NCBI RefSeq assembly: GCF_000153825.1
Contig: NZ_DS022299.1
Location: 2,349,707 to 2,413,706, forward strand
DNA: 64,000 nucleotides
DNA from: Synechococcus sp. RS9916
Lineage (GTDB): Bacteria > Cyanobacteriota > Cyanobacteriia > PCC-6307 > Cyanobiaceae
Direction: 5' to 3'
The position numbers and the translations under genes are program-made. Below the pieces are notes generated by a model that was given only the letters and a program-made list of their open reading frames with translations, did no database searches and had not been told where the DNA came from. Below are positions 51,069 to 60,540 of this stretch, piece after piece (within the stretch, counting starts at the first letter, position 1; each line of letters begins with the position of its first letter).

Positions 51069-52637
51069 TCAGGGAGTGGACTGCCCGCGCTGCCATTCTT
51101 TCCAGGCCAGGCGTGGTGCGGTCCAAAGCGTCACCAGCACCAGTGGGGTCACGGGTACAGCGGCAATCACGATGAACGCTTGCAGCGCATTGATGGATGT
51201 TGGATCGGTGAGGCTGGTGCCGATGCGCAACAACACCAAGGTGAGTGTCCCGATCATCAAGGCCCAGAACAGCCGGAGGGGTGCAGGCGGCTCGTTTCTG
51301 CTGCTGACAACCATCGCGGCGGCGTAGCTCATGGAGTCGGCGCTGGTGCACATAAACAGGACCACCAGAACCAATCCGATTGGAATCAGAAGCCAAGACA
51401 GGGGCAGACCACCAAGGATGGTGAGCAATGTGGACGCTGCGGCATTGATCCCGTCGGTCTCTAAGGCACCAGTGATGTCTGCTCCGTTCAGATCGAGATA
51501 CATGCCGGTGCCACCAACCAGGGTGAACCAGAGGTTGGTAACCAGTGGGCAGAGGATGGCGACCGCCAGCACCAGTTCCCTGATGCTCCGACCGCGACTC
51601 ACCCCTGCAGTGAAAAGACCCATCAAGGGGGCATAGCCCAAAAACCAGCCCCAGTAGAAGACGGTCCACCAATCGAGCCAGATACCTGTCTCCTTCGTGC
51701 GAGGTAACAGGGCCATTTGGGGTAGGTGGGTGATGTAGGTGACAAGACCACCGAAGAAATGCTGGATCAACCAAATCCCTGGTCCGAGTAGTAAGAGACC
51801 AGCGGCCAGGGCAATGGTCAGCCAGACGTTGAGTTCAGACAGCCATTTGATTCCTTTTTGAATTCCACTGACTGTGGATATGGCAAACACAGTCGTTAGC
51901 AGTACGACAACGAGGGATTGAAGTCCCGCGCTGTTGGTCATCCCAGGTAGTTGTCCTGCAGCATCACTGAGTTGGAGGGAGAGGAATCCCAATGGACCAA
52001 CTGTTCCTGCGATTGCGGCAACAACTGAAAGCCCGTCTGCAATGTCGCCGATGGGTCCATCCACCCAGCTGTGGGGCAGCACATTGACAAGAAGGGTTCG
52101 AGGGCGAAGTGGCTCACCCTTCTTTTCCAAGATTGAGAACGTGATGGTGGTCGTTGTGGCGACAAGGGCCCAGGCCAGAAATCCCCAGTGCAAAAAACTC
52201 ACGGCGAGAGCTGGATCCACCGCCGCCGCTGTTTTTCCTTTCACACCCATCACTTCAAAGACAGGTGACGGTTCGATGAAGTGAAAAAGCGGTTCTGCCG
52301 CTGACCAAAACACACCACCGCCGGCGAGCAGAGTGCAGATCAAGACCGCACACCAATCGAACATTTTCAGGCTCGGTTTGGCGTCGTTGCCGCCAAGTCG
52401 CACTTTGCCGACGGGACTTAAGGCGATCACAATCGCAACCACGAAGAGCAGCGCCACCATCCACTGCCAAATTCCGCCGAGAAGGCTTCCGATGATGGCT
52501 TTCCCTTCGCTGGTGAAGTCTTTGGCCAGATTGAGATCAATGGCGGCTAAAACAAGGAAGGCCAGCAGTGGTCCAGCACCGACCCAAAGCGGTGGTTGCT
52601 TCCACCAAGGACGAGGATTGGAAGGGGATCCGGACAT
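51069..52637 (-). CDS. BCCT-family betaine/choline/carnitine-type transporter
   Basis: 522 residues with about twelve membrane spans. Typical BCCT motifs: GGVFWSAAEPLFHF, DWWTVFYWGWFLGYAPLMGL (the Trp-rich substrate-binding helix) and SRGRSIRELVLAV. Members move quaternary-ammonium compounds such as glycine betaine, usually with Na+ or H+. It is the last gene of a four-gene minus-strand operon (SABATH methyltransferase, dehydrogenase, flavin oxidase, transporter), 30 bp after the oxidase. That context suggests transport of the compound made or used by the enzymes. Confidence 0.9.
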   Translation of the reverse strand: MSGSPSNPRPWWKQPPLWVGAGPLLAFLVLAAIDLNLAKDFTSEGKAIIGSLLGGIWQWMVALLFVVAIVIALSPVGKVRLGGNDAKPSLKMFDWCAVLICTLLAGGGVFWSAAEPLFHFIEPSPVFEVMGVKGKTAAAVDPALAVSFLHWGFLAWALVATTTTITFSILEKKGEPLRPRTLLVNVLPHSWVDGPIGDIADGLSVVAAIAGTVGPLGFLSLQLSDAAGQLPGMTNSAGLQSLVVVLLTTVFAISTVSGIQKGIKWLSELNVWLTIALAAGLLLLGPGIWLIQHFFGGLVTYITHLPQMALLPRTKETGIWLDWWTVFYWGWFLGYAPLMGLFTAGVSRGRSIRELVLAVAILCPLVTNLWFTLVGGTGMYLDLNGADITGALETDGINAAASTLLTILGGLPLSWLLIPIGLVLVVLFMCTSADSMSYAAAMVVSSRNEPPAPLRLFWALMIGTLTLVLLRIGTSLTDPTSINALQAFIVIAAVPVTPLVLVTLWTAPRLAWKEWQRGQSTP

Positions 52638-52667
52638 AACGTCTTTTCTGACAGCAGTTTTTTGATT

Positions 52668-53855
52668 TCAGGCACGCACTGCTGGACGCTTGTGGCTCCA
52701 GCAGCTCAGATTGACGCCTGGCTGTTCACCACAGGCCAGACGGGCCAGAGAGTCTCCGATCAGCGGAGCAAATTTGAAGGATTGCCCTGACCCGCCACAA
52801 AACAGGCTCAACTGCGGTGTGATCCGATCGAGCACGAAGTTCACATCGCTGGTCATCGAGTAAGGACTGATGACGGTCTCAACCCGTTCTTGAACGCCTT
52901 CGAGTTCGTTGAAGAGGAAGGTGTCGAGCAGTTCCACCAAGCGAGCCGGTGGTTCGCTAACCATGGCGTTGGGCTCAGCAACCCGCAGGTCTTTGGGAGC
53001 CCAGTCGATCCCGCATTTGATGCGGGGGCGACCATCGCTGGTGGTGCTTAAGACGGGGAAGCCGTAGTAGAGCCCGCCGTCATCGCCTCGTTCTTGCTGG
53101 AAGCAGAACCACTGGGGATAGCGATCCGCCAGGGCTGGATCGACGGTGTAGTGGGCCCAAAGCATGGGCCATACCTCCAGTTTTGGTGCGAGGCCCAGGG
53201 GGGCAAGCAGCAGCTGACTCCAGATCCCGCAGGCCACCACCAGTTGATCAGCGGCGATGTGATGCCCGTTCTCGAGGGTGACGCCCCCACCATCCGCATC
53301 CAGTTGTTGAACGCTGGTGTGCTCAATCAGCTGGTGTCCTGCGTTGCGGGCAGAACGGATCCAGTGGGCCACCACCTTGTCGCTGCGCACCGCTCCGGCG
53401 GTGGGTTCGAACAGGCCGGTGAAGTCAGCCTTGGGTTTGAGGGGGAAACGGTCTGCGATCTGCTCGGCATTCAGCGCTTCGTAGGGAATGCCTTGGTCGT
53501 CCATCACACGCCGGGCGCCTGGAATCGACCCTTCGATCGTTTCTTCATCCCAGCTTTCGCCGTAGAAGAGCAACCCATGGGTCTCGCGCAGCTGTTCCCC
53601 GGCCTGGCTTTCTTCCTCCCGCCAAAGGCGATTCGCCTCCTGGGCAAGACGGCACAACACGGGATCGGAATACATTTCCCGGAACATCCGGGTCTCTCCG
53701 TAGCTGCTGGCCCCGGCGTGGGCCAGGGTGCGTGCTTCCAGCAACACCACATCGGAAACGCCGCGTTTGGCCAGGGCCGCTGCGCAGCTGAGGCCTGCCA
53801 TGCCTCCGCCCACGATCACGACGCGGGCATGGGTGGGGAGTGATGAAGAAGTCAT
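52668..53855 (-). CDS. FAD-dependent amino-acid oxidase, monomeric sarcosine oxidase/pipecolate oxidase-like
   Basis: 395 residues. Dinucleotide motif VVIVGGGMAGLSCAAALAKR (about 12-31), SYGETRMFREMYSDPVL, and the covalent-flavin-type region FCGGSGQSFKFAPLIGDSLA near the C-terminus, without an evident flavin-linking Cys there. The family oxidises secondary or N-methyl amines (sarcosine, N-methyltryptophan, pipecolate). Start overlaps the stop of the dehydrogenase (ATGA), so translation is coupled. Confidence 0.85.
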   Translation of the reverse strand: MTSSSLPTHARVVIVGGGMAGLSCAAALAKRGVSDVVLLEARTLAHAGASSYGETRMFREMYSDPVLCRLAQEANRLWREEESQAGEQLRETHGLLFYGESWDEETIEGSIPGARRVMDDQGIPYEALNAEQIADRFPLKPKADFTGLFEPTAGAVRSDKVVAHWIRSARNAGHQLIEHTSVQQLDADGGGVTLENGHHIAADQLVVACGIWSQLLLAPLGLAPKLEVWPMLWAHYTVDPALADRYPQWFCFQQERGDDGGLYYGFPVLSTTSDGRPRIKCGIDWAPKDLRVAEPNAMVSEPPARLVELLDTFLFNELEGVQERVETVISPYSMTSDVNFVLDRITPQLSLFCGGSGQSFKFAPLIGDSLARLACGEQPGVNLSCWSHKRPAVRA

Positions 53856-54907
53856 GACGCGTCGTTGAAGCTCAGGCCAATGGGGTCCGTTCCGCTATCT
53901 GCGGCAACACTGTCGAGGGCATCGCCCACGGAGACGCCTTCGTGGCGTTGCGTGAGGTACTCGTTGGCTCTGCTGCGGACTTCCTTGCGCACGAAGGCGT
54001 ACACGTCATCGGCTTGCGCGGTGCGCCAGGCATCGGGCGAGAAGCGTTCAATCGAGTCAGCGATCACCGCTCCCGCATTGACCAACGGGTCGGGGAGTAC
54101 AGGAATGTTCCGGGCTCGCAGCGTTTCAGCCAACTGCGGGTCTTGGAAGGGGGCGTTCGCGGCTGGCACCACGGCTTTGGTGCGCAGGGCCTTCGTCATC
54201 GAGGCATCCAGCAATCCAGAGATCGAACAGGGCAGCAGCAAGTCCACATCCACCTCCCACCACGGGCAGTCCTCCGGCAGCGGTGTTGCCCCTTTGAAGC
54301 CAGCCCGTTCACGGCTGAGGTCAACGGTGAAGACGGTCCAACCGTGATCCGCCAATGTGCGCGCCACGGTGCCTCCCACGGCACCGCAGCCGTGCACCAA
54401 GGCGCGGCCAGGCTCGGCATCAGCCAGGTCATGGCCCAGCACAGCTTCCACAGCGCCCAGGGTGCCGTGGGCTGTTGCGGCACTGGCATCGACCGGACTG
54501 CCCACTGCTGCCAGCACGTGGGGAGTTAACGCCGTAAGGCGTTCCATGTCTTCGAGGCTGGTGTTCAGATCACAGCCGGTGATCATGGCCCCATCAAGGG
54601 ACTCCAGCAGTTCGGCGGTGACGCTGATCAGCTCGTCTTTGACGGCTTCTGGATCTGCCGCGCGGGCCACGATTTTGCCGCCGGCAAACCCGGTGCCGTA
54701 GAGGTCATGTTTGTGGGTCATCAACCCAGCCAGACGCTGACCATCGGCAATGCAGGCTGCATCGCTTGGGTAGTTGAGCAACCGCAGGCCGCCGTTGGCC
54801 GGCCGTTTGGCGTCGGTGTCTTCTCCGACGACGAACACGGACAAGTGTTCGGAGACGTGCTCAGCCAGCACCGACACCGCCGGCGTGGAGGCGTGTGTTG
54901 ATGTCAT
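53852..54907 (-). CDS. Leu/Phe/Val-dehydrogenase-family amino acid dehydrogenase
   Basis: 351 residues from ATG 54907 (MTSTHASTPAVSVLAEHVSE). ELFV dehydrogenase signature aligned by eye: MTHKHDLYGTGFAGGKIVA keeps the catalytic Lys pair, GCDLNTSLEDM the Asp segment, and GRALVHGCGAVGGTVARTLA the NAD(P) motif (G-x-G-x-x-G). It would interconvert an amino acid and a 2-oxo acid plus ammonia, or act on a cyclic imine. Shares TGATG overlap with the upstream SABATH gene, so the pair is translationally coupled. Which amino acid it uses is unknown. Confidence 0.8.
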   Translation of the reverse strand: MTSTHASTPAVSVLAEHVSEHLSVFVVGEDTDAKRPANGGLRLLNYPSDAACIADGQRLAGLMTHKHDLYGTGFAGGKIVARAADPEAVKDELISVTAELLESLDGAMITGCDLNTSLEDMERLTALTPHVLAAVGSPVDASAATAHGTLGAVEAVLGHDLADAEPGRALVHGCGAVGGTVARTLADHGWTVFTVDLSRERAGFKGATPLPEDCPWWEVDVDLLLPCSISGLLDASMTKALRTKAVVPAANAPFQDPQLAETLRARNIPVLPDPLVNAGAVIADSIERFSPDAWRTAQADDVYAFVRKEVRSRANEYLTQRHEGVSVGDALDSVAADSGTDPIGLSFNDAS

Positions 54908-55944
54908 CAGGCGACCCGTTCCATCATCTGGTGGTGTTCGACGTAATCGAGACTCCACTCACTGGGCGCATCGGCGATGCGTTGTTCGAGCCGTTGGTAG
55001 ACCGTGTCCGCAGCCTGGTCTCCGGCGGAACTGGCGAAGCTGTGGCGGCTCCAGCTGCGGATGGTGGCCATCAGCCCCGCTGCGAACGTGGCTGTATTGC
55101 CGTCCTCATCCCAGCGACGGCGATAGGGACACTTCACATACACCGTGCGTTCATCGACCAGTCGCAGGCCGTTGCGATAGGCCGGCGAATCGCTGTCCTT
55201 CAGCGGCGCCATGAACTCTGACGGCGACTTGTAGAAGTTATTCACCGTGCCGTTGCGGTATTGCTCCTCGCTGATCAGCCCCTCATCGGCCATGCCGCGC
55301 CAAATCTGGTGCAGCTGGTCGTGCACGTTGCGGGTTTCACCGCCGTTGTGACCGAGGTAAAGGCCCTGTTCATCCCGTGACAGATTCACAGTGAGCAGGC
55401 GTCCGCCCACCTGCAGCTCGCGGCTGCGCAGCTCAAGGATGTGATTCCAGTCCTTCATGGCCTGCGCGGTGAAGCGCTCCAGCGCCTCTGCGTCGTTGGA
55501 GGCCAACACGTGGGTGTGCGTGTTGAGCGGCCCAGGTGAGGCACTCAGCCAGTGCATGGCCGTGGCGGAAAAGCCAAAACTGACCGTGCCAGGAGCCACC
55601 GATGGCTCATAGAAGCTGCGGGCACTCACCAGAACCGTCGGTTTCGGCGCTCGAGGGATCTGCAGGGCCAGGTTCTCCGCCAGGGCGACGTTGTCGTTGC
55701 TCGGCAGGTCATTGCCGATCAGCGTCAGATGGGCATCGGGCTGATTGGCATGCAGGCGGTCCAGCACCTGATGCCAGAGCCCAACGGCAGTACCGCCGTC
55801 GGCGGCGCCGTAATCAATCAACACGTGGCTGCTTTGGGCAGCCAGGTTGTCCACACAAGTCAAGGCCCAGTCGGAGGCGGCTTCAATGCAGAGCAGAGCG
55901 CCTTCGGTCTGTGCGCTGTAACCCGTGGTCATGGCGATGGCCAT
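54907..55944 (-). CDS. SABATH-family methyltransferase
   Basis: 345 residues from ATG 55944; ATG 55932 is possible. SABATH (plant carboxyl/N-methyltransferase-like) features: IDYGAADGGTAVGLWHQV near residue 42 as the SAM motif, SARSFYEPSVAPGTVSFGFS, and SATAMHWLSASPGPLN near 128. SABATH enzymes methylate small carboxylic acids or ring nitrogens. First gene of the operon with the dehydrogenase, oxidase and BCCT transporter. Bacterial members are few, so transfer or marine-specific use is worth noting. Confidence 0.8.
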   Translation of the reverse strand: MAIAMTTGYSAQTEGALLCIEAASDWALTCVDNLAAQSSHVLIDYGAADGGTAVGLWHQVLDRLHANQPDAHLTLIGNDLPSNDNVALAENLALQIPRAPKPTVLVSARSFYEPSVAPGTVSFGFSATAMHWLSASPGPLNTHTHVLASNDAEALERFTAQAMKDWNHILELRSRELQVGGRLLTVNLSRDEQGLYLGHNGGETRNVHDQLHQIWRGMADEGLISEEQYRNGTVNNFYKSPSEFMAPLKDSDSPAYRNGLRLVDERTVYVKCPYRRRWDEDGNTATFAAGLMATIRSWSRHSFASSAGDQAADTVYQRLEQRIADAPSEWSLDYVEHHQMMERVA

Positions 55945-56019
55945 AGACCTCGTCAGCGTCTGAAGGCACCGTACAGCTCACTCCTCTGCTTGGCAGGGGA
56001 TTGCAGTTTCTGTTGTGAA

Positions 56020-56607
56020 TTAAGACCCCGCGAGCAACTGGTGCAGCTGCGGCTCCAGCAACGTGAAGGCGCGGCCGCGGTGGCCATGGGATTTTTTGCG
56101 TTCCCGGTCCATCTCGGCGAAGGTTTGCCCTGTGCCAAGCACTTCGAAAATCGGGTCGTAGCCGAAGCCCTCAGCTCCCCGTGGCGTTGTGGTGATCACG
56201 CCATCGCAGCGTCCTTCCACTTCCACCAGCACGGAGCCATCAGGAGCGGCGATGCAGAGAGCTGCGCTGAAGTAAGCGCTGCGGTTGTCGGTGTCCCCCA
56301 GTTCCTGGAGCAGACGGGCGATCCGGGCGGGATCGCTTTCGGCGTAGCGGGCGGAAAACACACCGGGTGCCCCGTCCAGGGCGTCCACACTCAGTCCGGA
56401 ATCGTCGGCCAGGGCCCAGTGGCCCGTGGCTGCAGCCACGGCCCTTGCCTTGATGCGAGCGTTCTCCGCGAAGGTCAGGCCGGTCTCCTCCACCTCCATG
56501 CCCTCAGGTTGAGGTTTCATCGTGAGCGGCAGATGCTCAAGCAGACCCGCAAATTCGCGGATCTTGCCGGCGTTGCCGCTGGCGATCACCAGAGTGCGTG
56601 CGCTCAT
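56020..56607 (-). CDS. rdgB: XTP/dITP non-canonical purine NTP pyrophosphatase (RdgB/HAM1 type)
   Basis: 195 residues. Signature ASGNAGKIREF (9-19), the metal/base site TFAENARIKARAVA and ADDSGLSVDAL, then PRGAEGFGYDPIF and a C-terminal KKSHGHRGRAF. It removes deaminated purine NTPs from the pool. Length and motifs are complete. Phosphohexomutase lies 34 bp upstream on the same strand. Confidence 0.95.
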   Translation of the reverse strand: MSARTLVIASGNAGKIREFAGLLEHLPLTMKPQPEGMEVEETGLTFAENARIKARAVAAATGHWALADDSGLSVDALDGAPGVFSARYAESDPARIARLLQELGDTDNRSAYFSAALCIAAPDGSVLVEVEGRCDGVITTTPRGAEGFGYDPIFEVLGTGQTFAEMDRERKKSHGHRGRAFTLLEPQLHQLLAGS

Positions 56608-56641
56608 CGGGTTACAGGGTCAGGGGGGATGCGGTTGCTGT

Positions 56642-58102
56642 TCAGATCGACGTGGCGAGGGCTTGGGCCCAGCTCAGCACTTCAGCGACCCGCTCGGCGT
56701 TGGGTGCTTCGCAGTAGAGGCGCAGCAAGGGCTCGGTGCCTGAGAAACGCAGCATCAACCAGTGGCTCGGGCCGAGCCGCAGCTTCACGCCATCGGTGGT
56801 GATCACCTCTTGCACCACACTCCCGGCGATCTCCCTCGGGGGTTGCTGGGCCAGCAGTTGTTCCAGCCGGTGGCGCGTGGCCATGTCGGGCAAGCGCAGG
56901 TCGACCCGGTCGTAATGGCTGCTTCCCCCGCAACGCTGTTGCAAGGCACTGACTCTGGCGCCCAGGGGTTGGCCGCCCTCGACCAAGGCCTCCAGCACCA
57001 GGAGAGCAGCAAACAGGGCATCCCGCTCAGGCAGGTGCATGCCAAACCCGACGCCGCCGGACTCCTCTCCGCCAATCAGCACCTCGCCTTCGAGCATTTC
57101 GGAGGCGATGTATTTGAAGCCCACCGGCAGCTCGAGCACCTCGCGGCCGAGGTCTTCGGCCACCAGGCGCATCAGATCGGAGCCGCTCACGGTTTTGACC
57201 ACCGATCCAGGCAGCTGGCGAGCCCTGGCTAAGTGGTCGATCAGCAGTGGCATCAGCTGCTGTGTGCTGCAGAAGGTGCCGCTTTCATCCACCGCTGCGA
57301 TCCGGTCACCGTCGCCGTCGAAGACCAGCCCGACCGCTGGCTGGCCGGAGGAGCCTGCCGCTTTCACTGCGGTGATCAGCTCTTGGAGGTAAGGCGCCAG
57401 GGGCTCCGGTGGATTGCCGCCGAACAGCGGATCGCGATCACTGCGGATCTCTCGCACCGGGCCGGAGATTCCGCCCAGAAGCTCAGCCATGCAGCCGGCA
57501 GCGGAGCCATGCATGGGATCCACAATCACTTGCAGTCCCATGGCCTCGAGTCCGCGCCGTAGACCGTCGAGGTCGAGCTTGGACCGGAGTCCGTTGAGGT
57601 GCTCCAGGCGGGCATCAAAGCGTTCCGTTTCCCCTTCGATCGGTGGGGTCACACCTGCTGCGGCAAGGCGCTGCTCCACAGCGGCGGTGAAGTCCCCTTC
57701 CACCGATCCACCGAATGGTCCTTTGATCTTCAGACCCAGCCATTCCGGAGGGTTATGGCTGGCGGTGATCACCAGGGCGCCGAGTGCTTGCCGTTCCACG
57801 ACTGCCCAACTGCAGGCGGGGGTAGGCACGGGGGTACTGGCGAGCAGCGGCTGGAGACCACAGCCGCGCACGGCCGCGGCAATCGCCTCCGCCAACTCTG
57901 GGGCGAGGAAGCGGCGGTCGTAACCGATCACCACGGTGTTGCTGGTGTTGCCGGCTGCGGCTCGATGGGCCAGCTCCTGTGCAGAAGCGGCGGCGACGGT
58001 GAGCAGTCGCTCCACCGTGATGTCAACGCCGAGAATGCCCCGCCAGCCATCGGTGCCGAACTTGATGGCGGTGGCAGCCAGAGGCAGGGGAGCTGAAGCC
58101 AT
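56642..58102 (-). CDS. Phosphoglucomutase/phosphomannomutase family protein
   Basis: 486 residues. Four phosphohexomutase motifs are visible: IKFGTDGWRGILG near the N-terminus, the active-Ser VITASHNPPEW, the metal-binding DGDGDRIAAVDE and the sugar-loop GGEESGG, plus the phosphate site RFSGTEPLLRLY. Interconverts hexose 1- and 6-phosphates, supplying nucleotide-sugar and glycogen pathways. The exact sugar is not determined. Confidence 0.92.
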   Translation of the reverse strand: MASAPLPLAATAIKFGTDGWRGILGVDITVERLLTVAAASAQELAHRAAAGNTSNTVVIGYDRRFLAPELAEAIAAAVRGCGLQPLLASTPVPTPACSWAVVERQALGALVITASHNPPEWLGLKIKGPFGGSVEGDFTAAVEQRLAAAGVTPPIEGETERFDARLEHLNGLRSKLDLDGLRRGLEAMGLQVIVDPMHGSAAGCMAELLGGISGPVREIRSDRDPLFGGNPPEPLAPYLQELITAVKAAGSSGQPAVGLVFDGDGDRIAAVDESGTFCSTQQLMPLLIDHLARARQLPGSVVKTVSGSDLMRLVAEDLGREVLELPVGFKYIASEMLEGEVLIGGEESGGVGFGMHLPERDALFAALLVLEALVEGGQPLGARVSALQQRCGGSSHYDRVDLRLPDMATRHRLEQLLAQQPPREIAGSVVQEVITTDGVKLRLGPSHWLMLRFSGTEPLLRLYCEAPNAERVAEVLSWAQALATSI

Positions 58103-58167
58103 GGACTGCAGGCGGAAGGCCGGATGTCAGTTCAGGATCTAGCAGCCGGCCGGCGTACCGTCGGACG

Positions 58168-59661
58168 ATGGGTGACACCCCTTCTGCTGACAAGCCGCTC
58201 ACGGACCGTCTGCTGCGCAGTTGGGTGCGTTGTCGACGCCGTGCCTGGCTGGATGTGCACGGTGATCCTGATGCTCGGATTTACACCGCCCATCGCACCC
58301 TGCAGCTCGATGATCAGCAGCGCAGCTTTGTGGCCCTGCTGCCCCAGAAACCGGCTGCTGGTTTGGCGGGGCTTGCCGATGGGGCGCAAGGCGTCGTGGG
58401 TGTGCGCTTGCGTGGCGAGGGGCCTGAGGGCTTGCGCCTCGAAGCGCACCCAGCCTTGTTGCAGCGTGTCAAAGGGCAGAGTCGTTGGGGTGCTTTTGCC
58501 TATCGCCCTGTGCTGGCTCGGCAGGGCCGGCGGCTCACCCGTGAACACCGTTTTCCCCTGGCTCTGGCAGGACGGCTGTTGGCCGATTTGCAACAAGCCC
58601 CTGTGCCAGAGGCACTGGCTGTGGCGGGTGCTGGGCGCCGTGTGGACAAAGAACGGTTGCCCCTGAATGCGGCACTGGATAAACAGCTGAACGATGCCTT
58701 GGGCAAGCTGGCGGGCGATCTGCGCCGCTCCCAGCCCCCTGCCCTGGCGGCTGACCGCCGCAAATGCACGCTCTGCAGCTGGCGAGGGCTGTGCAATGCC
58801 GAGGCGGCAGCGGCTGGCCATCTCAGTGAGGTCAGTGGCATTGGTGCGAAGCGCCGCGAAATGCTGCAGGACTTGGGCATCCAGGGCCTGAAGGAGCTGG
58901 CTGCTGCTGATCCCACTCGCCTGGCGGGTCAACTTGAACGCTTCGGGGAACAGCACGGCGCCATGGCTGCGCCCCTGGTGGCTCAGGCCCGGGCTCAGAG
59001 GGATGGACTCGTGGAGCGTCTGGATCCGGCTTCAGCCTTGCCCGAACTCGAGTCGGCCAAGGGGGTGTTGCTTTACGACATCGAATCGGACCCCGATGCC
59101 CGCGATGACTTCCTGCATGGCTTTGTGGTCTTGCCCCGAGCTGTCGATGGCCGTTGGCAGTTGAGTCAGGCCCGCTATCACCCTCTGCTGGTGCTCCAGG
59201 AGCACGGCGACTCTGCGTGCTGGCAGCGCTTAAGGCGATTTCTGCGCCACTACCCCGACTGGCCGATTCTTCATTACGGCGAGACCGAGTCGCTGGCCTT
59301 GAAACGTATGGCCCAACGGCAGGGGGCCAGTGATCGGGAACGGGCTGCCCTGCAGCGGCGACTGGTGGATGTCCATGCCCGTGTTCGCCGCCATTGGCGC
59401 TTGCCGCTGAACAGCTACGGCCTCAAAGCGGTGGCGGCCTGGCTCGGGTTTCAGTGGCGCCAGCGCAGCGTTGATGGGGCGCGGGCCCTGCTTTGGTGGC
59501 GGCAGTGGCGAGGGTCCGGGCCTCTGGATCGGGGCCATCACCAAACCCTGCGTTGGATCTTCACTTACAACGAAGACGATGGCCTGGCGACCTGGGCCGT
59601 GGCGGCCTGGTTGTTGGCGCAAGACACAACGAAGGGGGGATTGCAGCCCCCGCAGTCCTGA
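58168..59661 (+). CDS. TM0106-like RecB-family nuclease
   Basis: 497 residues from ATG 58168. N-terminal Cas4/RecB-like part (LLRSWVRCRRRAWLDVHGDP) with a late Cys cluster, CTLCSWRGLCN (about 204-214), a helix-hairpin-helix-like SGIGAKRREMLQDLGI, and a C-terminal RNase H/exonuclease-like domain (YDIESDPDARDDFLHGF, HYGETESLALK, DVHARVRRHW). This is the TM0106 family arrangement. Role is unknown; a nucleic-acid processing function is expected. Convergent with ygfZ, 36 bp apart. Confidence 0.85.
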   Translation: MGDTPSADKPLTDRLLRSWVRCRRRAWLDVHGDPDARIYTAHRTLQLDDQQRSFVALLPQKPAAGLAGLADGAQGVVGVRLRGEGPEGLRLEAHPALLQRVKGQSRWGAFAYRPVLARQGRRLTREHRFPLALAGRLLADLQQAPVPEALAVAGAGRRVDKERLPLNAALDKQLNDALGKLAGDLRRSQPPALAADRRKCTLCSWRGLCNAEAAAAGHLSEVSGIGAKRREMLQDLGIQGLKELAAADPTRLAGQLERFGEQHGAMAAPLVAQARAQRDGLVERLDPASALPELESAKGVLLYDIESDPDARDDFLHGFVVLPRAVDGRWQLSQARYHPLLVLQEHGDSACWQRLRRFLRHYPDWPILHYGETESLALKRMAQRQGASDRERAALQRRLVDVHARVRRHWRLPLNSYGLKAVAAWLGFQWRQRSVDGARALLWWRQWRGSGPLDRGHHQTLRWIFTYNEDDGLATWAVAAWLLAQDTTKGGLQPPQS

Positions 59662-59697
59662 CGCACCATCGACGCCTGGGTTGGCGGATGGATTGGG

Positions 59698-60540
59698 TTA
59701 GCTGCAGTCGCGGTAGGCCGGTGGCTGATGCACGTTGACCTCTGTCTCTTGTGGTCCCCAGGTCAGGGTTGGATGGTCGAGACAACCGCGTCGAACCAAG
59801 GCCAGGCCTTGCAGGCATTGCCCTGTTTTTTGGCTTGATGTGATCACGCCAGCCCGCTCGCCTGCGACATGGAGCGTGTCTCCGGCTTGCGGGAGAGGGG
59901 TGTTGCCGTCCTGTTGCGGGATGGTCCAGCAGCGCAGCTTCTGCTTCACCCCATCGCGGGAGACGAGCTTGGCCACGGTCTCCTGGCCCAAATAGCAGCC
60001 TTTCTCCAGACTGACCCAATCGGCAAGGCCCAACTCCAGAGGATTGGTTTCGCCATTCAGTTCCTGGCTGCTCAGGGGCAGTCCATGGCTGATGCGCCAT
60101 TGCTCCAATTGCTCTGGATCGGCGACAGGCAATGCAGCCCATGGGTCGGGCAGAGGGTGGCTGGCGGGCCACACCACGTCGTCCTGCCATTGCAACGGCT
60201 CGGGTGCGGGCTGTAGGCGCTGCACGCGTCGTTGGGGCTCTGCAGCGTTGACTTTCACGCGGTCCGCCGGAAAGATCACCCGGTCAAAGCCTTCCAAGAC
60301 GGCGTCCGCATCGCCGCAGAGCACCAACACATCGGCTCCTTCGCCATCAAGGCGCACTTCCAGGAGTGCGCGCACGCGGCCTGTCGCTGTGAGCCAGCAG
60401 GTGTGAATCAGGCTCTGTTCGGGGGCCTGTTCGATCGCGGCACTGGTTTGACCATGCAGAAATTGGCGCGTTCCTCCACCCGTCAGCCGCAGGAGCGGAA
60501 ACCTGGCATCCCAGAGCAGCTCATCAACCGCTGCGCTCAT
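59698..60540 (-). CDS. ygfZ: YgfZ/GcvT-domain folate-binding protein
   Basis: 280 residues from ATG 60540 ([20 protein letters not shown]); the frame extends to 60786 over pyrE. The diagnostic motif [12 protein letters not shown] (about 195-206) is present, plus a GcvT-like N-terminus ([15 protein letters not shown]). YgfZ proteins use folate to help maintain certain iron-sulfur enzymes. Its ATG overlaps the pyrE stop by 4 bp (ATGA), so the two are coupled. Confidence 0.92.
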   Translation of the reverse strand: MSAAVDELLWDARFPLLRLTGGGTRQFLHGQTSAAIEQAPEQSLIHTCWLTATGRVRALLEVRLDGEGADVLVLCGDADAVLEGFDRVIFPADRVKVNAAEPQRRVQRLQPAPEPLQWQDDVVWPASHPLPDPWAALPVADPEQLEQWRISHGLPLSSQELNGETNPLELGLADWVSLEKGCYLGQETVAKLVSRDGVKQKLRCWTIPQQDGNTPLPQAGDTLHVAGERAGVITSSQKTGQCLQGLALVRRGCLDHPTLTWGPQETEVNVHQPPAYRDCS

